Assembly: GCA_964624765.1 (NCBI GenBank)
Contig: CAZUZO010000080.1
Coordinates: forward strand, 1 to 16,866
DNA: 16,866 bases
Reading direction: 5' to 3'
Source of the DNA: JAGTVB01 sp964624765
GTDB taxonomy: Bacteria; Pseudomonadota; Gammaproteobacteria; HK1
Position numbers and translations under genes: made by a program. The notes beneath the pieces are model-generated. The model had not been told where the DNA came from and did no database searches. It was given only the letters and a program-made list of their open reading frames with translations. Of the stretch, positions 7,184 through 13,551 are shown one piece after another. Each line of letters opens with the position of its first letter. Within the stretch, counting starts at the first letter, position 1.

Positions 7184-7410
7184 TCCGGCCGGTCGGGCGC
7201 TGTGGTACGCGATGCCCTGGATGCGTACTCACAGGCCCCGGCAGACCTGCTCTGTGCGCTAGCGCCCAGACAATTGCGCGATTTCACACCAGACTGCCAG
7301 TGACCATCCAGGGAAAGCCGTTCGCTCCTGGTCCGCCTCCGATAGCGGGATTGCATCGCCACCGTTCCCGGTGTCGCTTGCGGGGTCTTCCCAACACCAG
7401 GAGAGTCCAC

Positions 7411-8118
7411 GTGCCGCCCACCAATCCCGCGCCTGCTGCTAATCGCCTGCTTGGGACCTTGCCGCGCAAAGACCGTCGGCGTTTTCTGGCGGGCTGCGAG
7501 CCGGTCGAGCTGGCGTTTGCCGAGGTCCTGGCCAAACCCGGTGAGCCCATCCGCCACGTTTACTTTCCCACGGAAAGTTTCATTTCCCTGACAACGCCGA
7601 CCAACGGTTGCGCCAAACTGGAGGTAGGGTTGATCGGCGATGAAGGCATGCTCGGGATTTCCCTCATACTGGGGGTCGACGTTTCGCCGCTGCACGCCTT
7701 GGTGCAGGGCCAGGGCCAGGCGCTGCGCATGGAGGCTGCGCCGTTTCGCCGCGAGCTCGGGCTCAGCCCGACGCTGCAACCCTTGCTGCAGCGCTACCTG
7801 TATGTGGTGATGAGGCAACTGGCGCAAACAGCGGCCTGCACCCACGCCCATGTGGTGGAGGCACGCCTCGCCCGTTGGCTGTTGATGACGCAGGACCGAG
7901 CCCATTCGGATGCGTTTCGCGTCACTCACGAATTCCTGGCTTACATGCTGGGCGTGCGCCGCGTCGGCGTCACCAAGGCCGCCACCGCGCTGCAAAACCG
8001 CAAACTGATCAGCTATCGGCGCGGGGATATCACGATTCTCCACCGTGGTGGCCTGGAGGCCGCGTCCTGCGGGTGTTACGAAGCCGACAAAGCGATCTAC
8101 GCCCGAGTGATGGGGTAG
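7411..8118 (+). CDS. Crp/Fnr-family transcriptional regulator (second of tandem pair)
   Basis: 235 residues from a GTG start. AGGAG seven bases upstream decides this start, although the frame stays open upstream into the previous gene. The layout mirrors the neighbour: a beta-roll at ~20-115 (VLAKPGEPIRHVYFPTESFI, then VGLIGDEGMLGISLILGVD), a linker helix at ~125-155, and a winged HTH at ~168-215 (VTHEFLAYMLGVRRVGVTKA, wing SYRRGDITIL). The 'LGVRRxGVT...A...LQ...LI.Y.RG.IT.L.R.GLEA..C.CY' pattern is shared with the first copy, so the two arose by duplication and then diverged. The ligand is unknown, since typical cAMP-contact residues are not seen. The desaturase begins 286 bases downstream on the same strand, so a regulatory link is possible but unproven. 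Confidence 0.88.
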   Translation: MPPTNPAPAANRLLGTLPRKDRRRFLAGCEPVELAFAEVLAKPGEPIRHVYFPTESFISLTTPTNGCAKLEVGLIGDEGMLGISLILGVDVSPLHALVQGQGQALRMEAAPFRRELGLSPTLQPLLQRYLYVVMRQLAQTAACTHAHVVEARLARWLLMTQDRAHSDAFRVTHEFLAYMLGVRRVGVTKAATALQNRKLISYRRGDITILHRGGLEAASCGCYEADKAIYARVMG

Positions 8119-8404
8119 CTGCTTTTCGACCAAGGCTAGACGTTTCCCGGACCGACACCTAGGCCCAACCACTGGTAGGAAATAGAGCGTTCAACGGGGC
8201 GCCTCGCGAGACACGGCATCGGTGTCCGCAGAGTGAGGAGATCGCCATCAGAACGGACCGTTGCGGTGGGTCACGAGATCTGTCCTCATTGTTCGGTAGC
8301 GTACAGACGGTTGCCGACGTTAGAGTAGCATTAGAAATAAAGCGCATGGTGATGACTGACGAGAGTAACGGCGGTCGCCGTGTCGTCTTGCAAGGAACCC
8401 TTCG

Positions 8405-9586
8405 ATGCCACTTAGCCTGATCGATCTGCCCTGGTGGGGTTATCTACTGGTGACGCTGACTTTGACCCACATCACCATCGCTTCGGTGACAATCTTTCTG
8501 CATCGACACCAGGCGCACCGCGCGCTGGAACTGCATCCCATCGCCAGCCACTGCTTCCGCTTCTGGCTGTGGCTCACCACCGGGATAGTCACTCAGGAAT
8601 GGGTGGCGATCCATCGCAAGCACCACGCCCACTGCGAAACCACGGAAGACCCGCATAGCCCACAGATCTATGGCATCAGGAAGGTCCTGTTCCAAGGCTA
8701 CGAACTCTACCGCATCGAAGCCAGGAACGCCGACACGCTCCAGAGATACGGCCACGCTACCCCCGCCGACGGCATCGAGCGCAACCTTTACGCCAAGCAC
8801 TCCTGGCTCGGGGTGGGCATCATGCTGGCGGGCAACCTCGTCCTGTTTGGCCCGATGGGGCTCACCATGTGGGCGGTGCAGATGCTATGGATCCCGTTCT
8901 TCGCCGCGGGAGTGGTCAACGGCGTCGGCCACTATTGGGGCTATCGCAATTTCGCGCCCAACGATGCCTCCAAGAACATCATGCCGTGGGGGATCCTGAT
9001 CGGTGGCGAGGAACTACACAACAATCACCACGCCTACGCCAGCTCCGCCAAGCTGTCCAGCAAGTGGTGGGAGCTGGACATCGGTTGGATGTACATCCGC
9101 ATCCTAGAGCTGCTGCGTTTGGCCAAGGTGCGCAGGGTGGCGCCGAAGATCCGGCTCAACGCATCCAAGGCCCGCTGCGACGTCGATACCGTTCAGGCGG
9201 TCATCACTCACCGTTACGAAGTGCTAGCCAGGTTCGCCCAGTCCCTGCAAAAGACCGCCACGGAGGAAATCCGCAACCTGCGACTTGCCCTCGCATTGCC
9301 CGGGGTAAAGGCCGCCAGAGCGCAGCACGCGGTTAAGCATTGGTTGCAAAAGGACAGGAGCGGGCTTCCGAGGGAAGAGCGGACAGTTCTGGACCAAGCG
9401 CTCGATTACAGCCCGGTCCTGCGGACCATCTTTTCGATGCAACAGGAGCTAGCCGCCCTATGGAGCCGCTCCACCGCCTCGAACGAGCAACTGGTGAAAC
9501 AGTTGGAAGCCTGGTGCCGGCGCGCTGAGGAGAGCGGTATCAGCGCCCTGCACGGATTCTCTCAGAAGCTGCGCTGCTACGACTAA
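8405..9586 (+). CDS. desA: Delta-9 fatty acid (acyl-lipid/acyl-CoA) desaturase, DesA type
   Basis: 393 residues. It is an integral membrane di-iron desaturase with all histidine boxes in order: HRHQAH at 33-38, HRKHHAH at 70-76, and HNNHH at 205-209, plus His176 in GVGHYWGY. Hydrophobic segments lie at about 11-31, 50-62, 135-160 and 161-175. It introduces a cis double bond at C9 of acyl chains in the inner membrane and so tunes fluidity. Residues ~250-393 are a helical C-terminal extension (MQQELAALWSRSTASNEQLV, then GISALHGFSQKL). The same extension occurs in Pseudomonas aeruginosa DesA-type proteins as I recall them, so full length looks normal. AAGGA eight bases before the ATG supports the start. 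A GC-rich hairpin follows the stop. Substrate class (phospholipid versus acyl-CoA) is inferred from the family only. Confidence 0.93.
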   Translation: MPLSLIDLPWWGYLLVTLTLTHITIASVTIFLHRHQAHRALELHPIASHCFRFWLWLTTGIVTQEWVAIHRKHHAHCETTEDPHSPQIYGIRKVLFQGYELYRIEARNADTLQRYGHATPADGIERNLYAKHSWLGVGIMLAGNLVLFGPMGLTMWAVQMLWIPFFAAGVVNGVGHYWGYRNFAPNDASKNIMPWGILIGGEELHNNHHAYASSAKLSSKWWELDIGWMYIRILELLRLAKVRRVAPKIRLNASKARCDVDTVQAVITHRYEVLARFAQSLQKTATEEIRNLRLALALPGVKAARAQHAVKHWLQKDRSGLPREERTVLDQALDYSPVLRTIFSMQQELAALWSRSTASNEQLVKQLEAWCRRAEESGISALHGFSQKLRCYD

Positions 9587-9591
9587 CTCTT

Positions 9592-9616
9592 GACGCGCAC
9601 GGTCAAACTGCGCGTC
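9592..9616 (+). terminator. Hairpin after desA
   Basis: A perfect 8-bp stem, GACGCGCA paired with TGCGCGTC, with a 9-base loop, begins five bases after the desA stop. There is no run of T after it, so it may be a stabilising 3' hairpin or a weak terminator and not a full intrinsic terminator. Confidence 0.4.
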
Positions 9617-9856
9617 GAATAGGATAAGGATCAGGTCTCATACCCAACCAGCACGCACCTCGATGGGCACGGGCTCACTCATGGGGCGTCGTCTTCAGGC
9701 TCGATCTTGCAAGCCGGCTATGGCAGCCACCGATGGCAATCGACGTGTTTTCCGCTGCTCTGGCCGCGGTGGCTTCACAGCGGATTCTTTAGGGATCATC
9801 AGGTTTCCTTTCGCTCAATACTCCTTGCTATTTGATTCAGAGAGAGTATGGTGGTT
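9617..9856. other. Intergenic stretch upstream of the IscR-like site
   Basis: No gene is supported here. A possible promoter for the downstream small gene is TTGCTA at 9825-9830 with TATGGT at 9847-9852 (16-base spacing). The GC content falls toward the promoter. Confidence 0.35.
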
Positions 9857-9881
9857 CTACTTGACTATATTAGTCAGGTAT
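9857..9881. promoter_or_regulatory. IscR type-1-like operator
   Basis: The 25 bases consist of CTACTTGACT, a TATAT-type centre, and AGTCAGGTAT. They contain the perfect inverted repeat TGACTA/TAT/TAGTCA. Compared with the published E. coli IscR type-1 consensus (halves ATASYYGACT and AGTCRRSTAT around RWWWY), 24 of 25 positions agree; only the first base differs. IscR with a [2Fe-2S] cluster represses from such sites. It lies 57 bases before the ATG of the 74-codon gene and just downstream of a possible -10 (TATGGT), a position suited to repression. Confidence 0.6.
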
Positions 9882-9938
9882 TTGGCCGCGCCTCCTCCAG
9901 CAATGGCGGGAATGGCCATAACCCACGGAGAATGAATC

Positions 9939-10163
9939 ATGAACAGCTCTCATATTATCAGCACGACGGACCCGATGAACGGCTTCAACATCACCGATCT
10001 GAGCAACCGACCGCATGTCGTCGAGGGAGACAGTACCAACGACTTGACGATTTACTTCGAAACTGAAGCCTCGCTTCAGGCCTACCTCGACATACCCATT
10101 GAGCACCCGGAGCAAAGTTTATCGAAAACCCTGAGTAACCCGACGGGCGACTACTCCAATTGA
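9939..10163 (+). CDS. Conserved-looking small acidic protein of unknown function
   Basis: 74 residues, acidic, with no signal peptide, membrane segment or cysteine. CGGAG eight bases before the ATG gives a good ribosome-binding site. The centre (VVEGDSTNDLTIYFETEASL followed by QAYLDIPIEHP) looks like a compact alpha/beta fold with an amphipathic helix. The C-terminus (NPTGDYSN) is probably disordered. I do not recognise a named family. The absence of Cys rules against an Fe-S protein, although an IscR-like operator stands in front of it. The 44-codon gene follows after 164 bases on the same strand and may share the transcript. Confidence 0.65.
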   Translation: MNSSHIISTTDPMNGFNITDLSNRPHVVEGDSTNDLTIYFETEASLQAYLDIPIEHPEQSLSKTLSNPTGDYSN

Positions 10164-10327
10164 GGTTTGAATGAGTCTAAGAATCTGCCTTAAGAAATAC
10201 AGCAGCGACCCCTCGTTTGGCACCCGCTATTCAGGCGGTCGAGATTTGAATGACGGATGCGGCTTTATCTTAAGTTCCACCTTCCATCGCTTCTCGGGTA
10301 TCCCTTCAACATTCAGGAGCAAACACC

Positions 10328-10462
10328 ATGTCCAAGTCTCACCGTTCCAACAAGGAAGCGAAAAAACGAGCTCTACTGACACCTAAGGAAAAGAAGGCGG
10401 CCAAGCAGGCGAAGAAGCATGGCGGGGATGTCGTCGTCCCCGTTATTGTTAAGGGTTCCTGA
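10328..10462 (+). CDS. 44-residue lysine-rich small protein
   Basis: This gene is short but has an excellent ribosome-binding site (AGGAG, eight bases before the ATG). The protein starts MSKSHRSNKEAKKRALLTPK, continues with KEKKAAKQAKKHGGD and ends VVVPVIVKGS. It is strongly basic: a helical Lys/Ala-rich body followed by a hydrophobic tail. Similar tiny 'LLTPKEKKAAK' proteins occur in other proteobacteria as I recall, with no known function; nucleic-acid binding is a guess from charge. The TGA stop is the TGA of the dispersed repeat end (CTGAGAGCTTGTG), so repeat insertion may have trimmed or replaced the original C-terminus. Confidence 0.7.
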   Translation: MSKSHRSNKEAKKRALLTPKEKKAAKQAKKHGGDVVVPVIVKGS

Positions 10463-10600
10463 GAGCTTGTGACGAAACCGTCGCGAGCGGCCCCAGAGCC
10501 AGTCGGATGGCGCGCAGCGGCGAGACATATCAGCTCGATAGGCGAGGAGCGCGCACCGCCCAACGCCGCTATCGGATTGCGTAGTAGGTATAGTGCCGCT
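10459..10600 (-). repeat. Dispersed MITE-like repeat, copy 3 (inverted, one arm decayed)
   Basis: Read on the minus strand this carries CCGATAGCGGCGTTGGGCGG, then GCGCTCCTCGCCTATCGAG, GATATGTCTCGCCGCTGCGC, and the end CCGCTCGCGACGG / TTTCGTCACAAGCTCTCAG. It is closest to copy 2. The other arm (10576-10600) is only weakly recognisable (GCGTAGTAGGTATAGTG against GTGTAGCAGGTTTTTTC in copy 2). The intact end overlaps the stop codon of the 44-residue gene. Confidence 0.75.
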
Positions 10601-11377
10601 AATTGATATCCGAGTATTGCCTAATCCCATCTTATTCATTTTCAACCACTAATAGCAAGATGATTATTGTCAATGCCCGGATCAGAATTAGCCAGACTAT
10701 ATTTGCACACACTCCGAGCTCACATCATGACCGGCGGCCTTACTGGGCATCCGACTTGTGCACTAGGCGAGATTGAAACGCAGAGGCTCTGTTTCTCGCT
10801 CTAGCCGACACCACCTGACCTGCGCCAAGGCGGCAACATCATCCCAGCGATCTTTGAATCCCTAAAAAACACCAAGAAAGACAACCAAGCGCTGACCAGT
10901 GTGCCGCTCCGCTTTCCACTCCGCCTCCGAATCCCCTGATTTTCTCGCGCGTAAGAAGACGGCCCCCAGGTGACCGGTAAGCGCCAGCGCCTCCAGCCTG
11001 AAGGCCAAGTTACCCGTGACGAGTTCATCGGCAGCGACGTTGGCGAGGACTTCGATAACTTGGCGCAGTTGGATTATTCGGACACCCGAATCAGAATATA
11101 GCGGTTCTCCTGGACCGCCCTGGTTTTGGTTGTGTAATCGGATGCCGACGTCAGGCATCATTCATAACCATTGCTGCGATAGCAGCCGACTGAAGAAGCA
11201 GGCCGATATGGGCTGGAAGCCACACCTCGCGGCGCAAAAACCGCTGGCCGGCCAGCCGGCGCCAGGCGCAGCAGCATTTCGGTGGGCGGTGGCCGATGTT
11301 CTTGACGGGTCCGGTCGCCCGAGCGAGGCAGCAGCCCGGTCTCCGGCAGCCGGATCCTTAAGTTGCCCCCGCCAACC
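10601..11377. other. Long intergenic region, AT-rich on the left, no firm gene
   Basis: About 780 bases lie between the repeat and the antiporter. The left 150 bases are noticeably AT-rich. Frames on the minus strand at 10862-11161 and on the plus strand at 11016-11381 overlap each other, and neither has a recognised domain. No terminal repeats or RNA gene were seen. Confidence 0.35.
10862..11161 (-). CDS. Hypothetical ORF, unrecognised
   Basis: 99 codons from tandem ATGs at 11161/11158. The protein would contain a helical stretch (IIQLRQVIEVLANVAADELV followed by TGNLAFRLEALALTGH) and a basic C-terminus (RARKSGDSEAEWKAERHTGQ). No ribosome-binding site is visible and no family is recognised. 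It could be a remnant of a larger gene or chance. It is listed only because it is the best frame in this long gap. Confidence 0.2.
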   Translation of the reverse strand: MMPDVGIRLHNQNQGGPGEPLYSDSGVRIIQLRQVIEVLANVAADELVTGNLAFRLEALALTGHLGAVFLRARKSGDSEAEWKAERHTGQRLVVFLGVF

Positions 11378-12715
11378 ATGAGCTTCGCGATCGGGGCCCT
11401 CATCTTTGGCTTGCTGCTGATCGCCATGCTCCTATCGGGCACCGTGCTGACAAGGTTGCCCCTCAGTAACGCCATGCTCTATTTGGCTGCCGGCTTCGCC
11501 CTGGGTCCCACCGGGTGGGCAGTCTTGACCCTTCACCCACTGTCCGATGCCGCCCTCCTGGAGCGACTGGCCGAGATGGCGGTACTGATCTCGTTGTTTT
11601 CCGTCGGCCTAAAGTTGGGCCTGCCCCTATCGAACTGGCACTGGCTATTGCCGTTGCGCTTGGCATTTGTGTCCATGACGCTGACTGTGGCGCTGATTGC
11701 CGCGGTGGGCGTATTCGGACTCGGTCTGCCGCTGGGCGCAGCCATCCTGCTAGGCGCGATTCTCGCCCCCACTGATCCGGTGCTGGCTTCCGCCGTCCAG
11801 GTCGAATCGTCGGGTGATCGCGACCCCCTGCGCTTCAGCCTGACGGGCGAGGGCGGACTCAATGACGGCACCGCGTTTCCCTTCGTGATGCTGGGGCTAG
11901 GCCTGCTGGGTCTGCAGGACCTGGGCACGGGGGGTTGGCGCTGGCTCGCGGTCGACGTCATCTGGGCCACCGCCGGCGGCCTGCTGATCGGGGGCACCCT
12001 CGGCGCGCTGATCGGCAAGCTCGTGGTCTATCTGCGGACTCGCCATCAGGTATCCGTCGGGTTGGACGAGTTCTTGGCCCTGGGGCTCATTGCCCTCGCC
12101 TATGGGGTCGCGGTGCTCGGCCACGCCTATGGCTTTCTGGCCGTGTTCGCCGCCGGCCTGGCCCTGCAACGGGTCAAGGAGCAGTCCGGCAGCATCCATG
12201 TGCTCGCGATGGGGGCTGTCGGGCAGCCGAACCGACAGGCTCATGACAAACCGGCTGCCCATGCCACCCATGTCGATCACGCCAGCGCCTACATGATGCA
12301 TGCGGTGCGGGGTTTCAACGAACAACTGGAGCGGATCGGCGAGTTGGCGGTGGTGTTGGTGGTGGGCGCCATGCTGCCGGTCACCCATCTTCCTCCCAGC
12401 GCGGTAGCGTTACTGGTGCTGCTGTTCCTCGTGGTCCGCCCGCTGTCGGTATGGCTGGGCCTGCTCGGTGCACCGGTCTCACGGGATCAGCGCGTCATGA
12501 TCGCTTGGTTCGGCATCCGGGGTATCGGTTCGATCTACTACCTGATGTACGCCATCCATCATGGGCTCCCCCATCCAATAGCGGAACAGATCATCGCCAT
12601 CACGCTGGCAGCGGTGACTGCCTCTATCGTGCTACACGGCATCTCCGTGCGCCCGCTGATGCATCTCTACTGGAGACGGAACCGCGCCAGGAGCTGTAGT
12701 CGTGAGCACTGTTAG
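11378..12715 (+). CDS. CPA1-family Na+(K+)/H+ antiporter
   Basis: 445 residues with about 12 hydrophobic segments across the length, in the inner membrane. Family landmarks are present: the APTDP motif at 130-134 with Asp133 in the ion-binding helix, then the LTGEGGLNDGTA block with Asn162-Asp163, the ND pair typical of electroneutral CPA1 exchangers. WFGIRGIGSIYYL (377-389) supplies the conserved arginine of the late helix. Such proteins exchange Na+ or K+ for protons to control pH and osmotic balance. Between residues ~265 and 315 sits an unusually histidine-rich loop (His274, 289, 295, 298, 301, 308). The C-terminus is short, with no regulatory TrkA-type domain. I start at the ATG at 11378; a TTG five codons upstream is possible, and neither has a clear Shine-Dalgarno sequence. 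A REP-like palindrome begins at the last base of the stop codon. Confidence 0.9.
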   Translation: MSFAIGALIFGLLLIAMLLSGTVLTRLPLSNAMLYLAAGFALGPTGWAVLTLHPLSDAALLERLAEMAVLISLFSVGLKLGLPLSNWHWLLPLRLAFVSMTLTVALIAAVGVFGLGLPLGAAILLGAILAPTDPVLASAVQVESSGDRDPLRFSLTGEGGLNDGTAFPFVMLGLGLLGLQDLGTGGWRWLAVDVIWATAGGLLIGGTLGALIGKLVVYLRTRHQVSVGLDEFLALGLIALAYGVAVLGHAYGFLAVFAAGLALQRVKEQSGSIHVLAMGAVGQPNRQAHDKPAAHATHVDHASAYMMHAVRGFNEQLERIGELAVVLVVGAMLPVTHLPPSAVALLVLLFLVVRPLSVWLGLLGAPVSRDQRVMIAWFGIRGIGSIYYLMYAIHHGLPHPIAEQIIAITLAAVTASIVLHGISVRPLMHLYWRRNRARSCSREHC

Positions 12716-12757
12716 GGTCACATCATGAAGCCATTATTTTTGTTCAAGATGTGACCA
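12715..12757. repeat. REP-like palindrome, copy 1
   Basis: GGTCACATCATGAA at the left is mirrored by TTCAAGATGTGACC at the right, a 14-bp arm with one mismatch around a short AT-rich centre. It shares the arms and the centre with the element at 16004-16047. It directly follows the antiporter stop (TAG merges into GGGTCAC) and could also act as a 3' hairpin. The RAYT-like transposase relic at 16219-16820 suggests that this is its REP sequence. Confidence 0.65.
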
Positions 12758-12782
12758 CGTCAACTTGACCCCGTCAATACGA

Positions 12783-13429
12783 ATGCAGTCGGTCACCGTG
12801 CGCCACTCAGCGAAACAACGTCAACTGATTGAGGATGCTTGCCTGACCCATGGGGTGGAAATTTTACCGTGGCATGCTACAGGCGCGCTGTCGTCAAGAT
12901 GAATCGTTGGCGGCGGTCGTGCTTCGCGTTGCTCAGGCGGCCCTTCGGGTTTCCAAACTATGGTTCGCCTTCCGAAGTCGAGCCGTAGGAATCGATTACT
13001 GATGAGATCGTGGATTTCCTGATGGAACGAGAACTGCCCTTCGCTCGCTCCGAGAAACTCGCCGGACGTTCCGGTCGCAGCTGAAATATCGACTTCCACG
13101 TGCGCACGCCGGCACGAAGCTCCTTAATCGATGTGTTGACAGCCAACCGCTCTGTGACCGAGCCAGAGGCGCGTCGTTTCGTCTCCCTTTTCGAGGGCGC
13201 CACCGACGTTTGGGCCGAAGAGGACTTTCGGATGGTCGAGGAGCTTTCCAGCATCGCGCGTTGGTCACGACCGGACAAGTTTGAGCGGCTCCTCTCGGAG
13301 GCGACCCAGCAGCAACGATACCCCAAATCGCCGCATCCGATCACCACGGTTCCACGCGTTGCGCCAGCAGTTCTCGGCGCGCCCGCCCCCTCGTACACAG
13401 AATTCCAAAGGATTCTGGTGTGGATCTAG
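12783..13429 (+). pseudogene. Decayed gene resembling the DUF1828 family
   Basis: A protein can be followed through several frames. MQSVTVRHSAKQRQLIEDAC opens it. After a frameshift comes DESLAAVVLRVAQAALRVSK then LWFAFRSRAVG. Next is DEIVDFLMERELPFARSEKL and AGRSGRS, an in-frame TGA where a tryptophan is expected (RS*NIDFHVRTPARSSLIDVL), then RRFVSLFEGATDVWAEEDFR and ELSSIARWSRPDKFERLL. The layout resembles the DUF1828 family as I recall it, with an internal loss of about 30 residues after LTANRS. DUF1828 function is unknown. At least one stop and two frame changes make it non-functional. The family name is a moderate-confidence guess; the decay is seen directly. Codons after about 13330 may not belong. 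Confidence 0.5.
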
Positions 13430-13507
13430 GGTCTGCTGATAGCGTATCGTGCAAACGTCGCGGGTGCAGCGCTCGAAGCAACAATGTTGTACTGGTAGAC
13501 CCATGAC

Positions 13508-13551
13508 CCGCTCGCGAACCGCTCGGCTGCGATTTCTTCACAACCTCTCAG
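13508..13551 (+). repeat. Dispersed repeat, copy 4 (right end only)
   Basis: CCGCTCGCGA, a short divergent spacer, then TTCTTCACAACCTCTCAG: the same right arm as in copies 1 and 2, with no body. It overlaps the stop codon of the site-2 protease gene, which reads CAGGGC-TGA-GAGGTTGTG on the minus strand. Confidence 0.6.

Noticed and set aside
6886..7410. Upstream extension of the second Crp/Fnr gene to an ATG at 6886
   Set aside because: That stretch overlaps the first Crp/Fnr gene in another frame and has no family likeness. AGGAG before the GTG at 7411 marks the real start.
9663..9935. 90-codon plus-strand frame before the 74-residue gene
   Set aside because: It has no ribosome-binding site or family likeness, and it runs through the IscR-like operator and promoter region.
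13100..13429. Treating the 109-codon frame as an intact gene
   Set aside because: The homologous sequence clearly continues upstream through a stop and other frames, so this is the tail of a pseudogene.
13361..13430. Short inverted repeat CAGAATTCC/GGATTCTG
   Set aside because: It is short and imperfect, with no T-run or promoter context. It is not distinguishable from chance.
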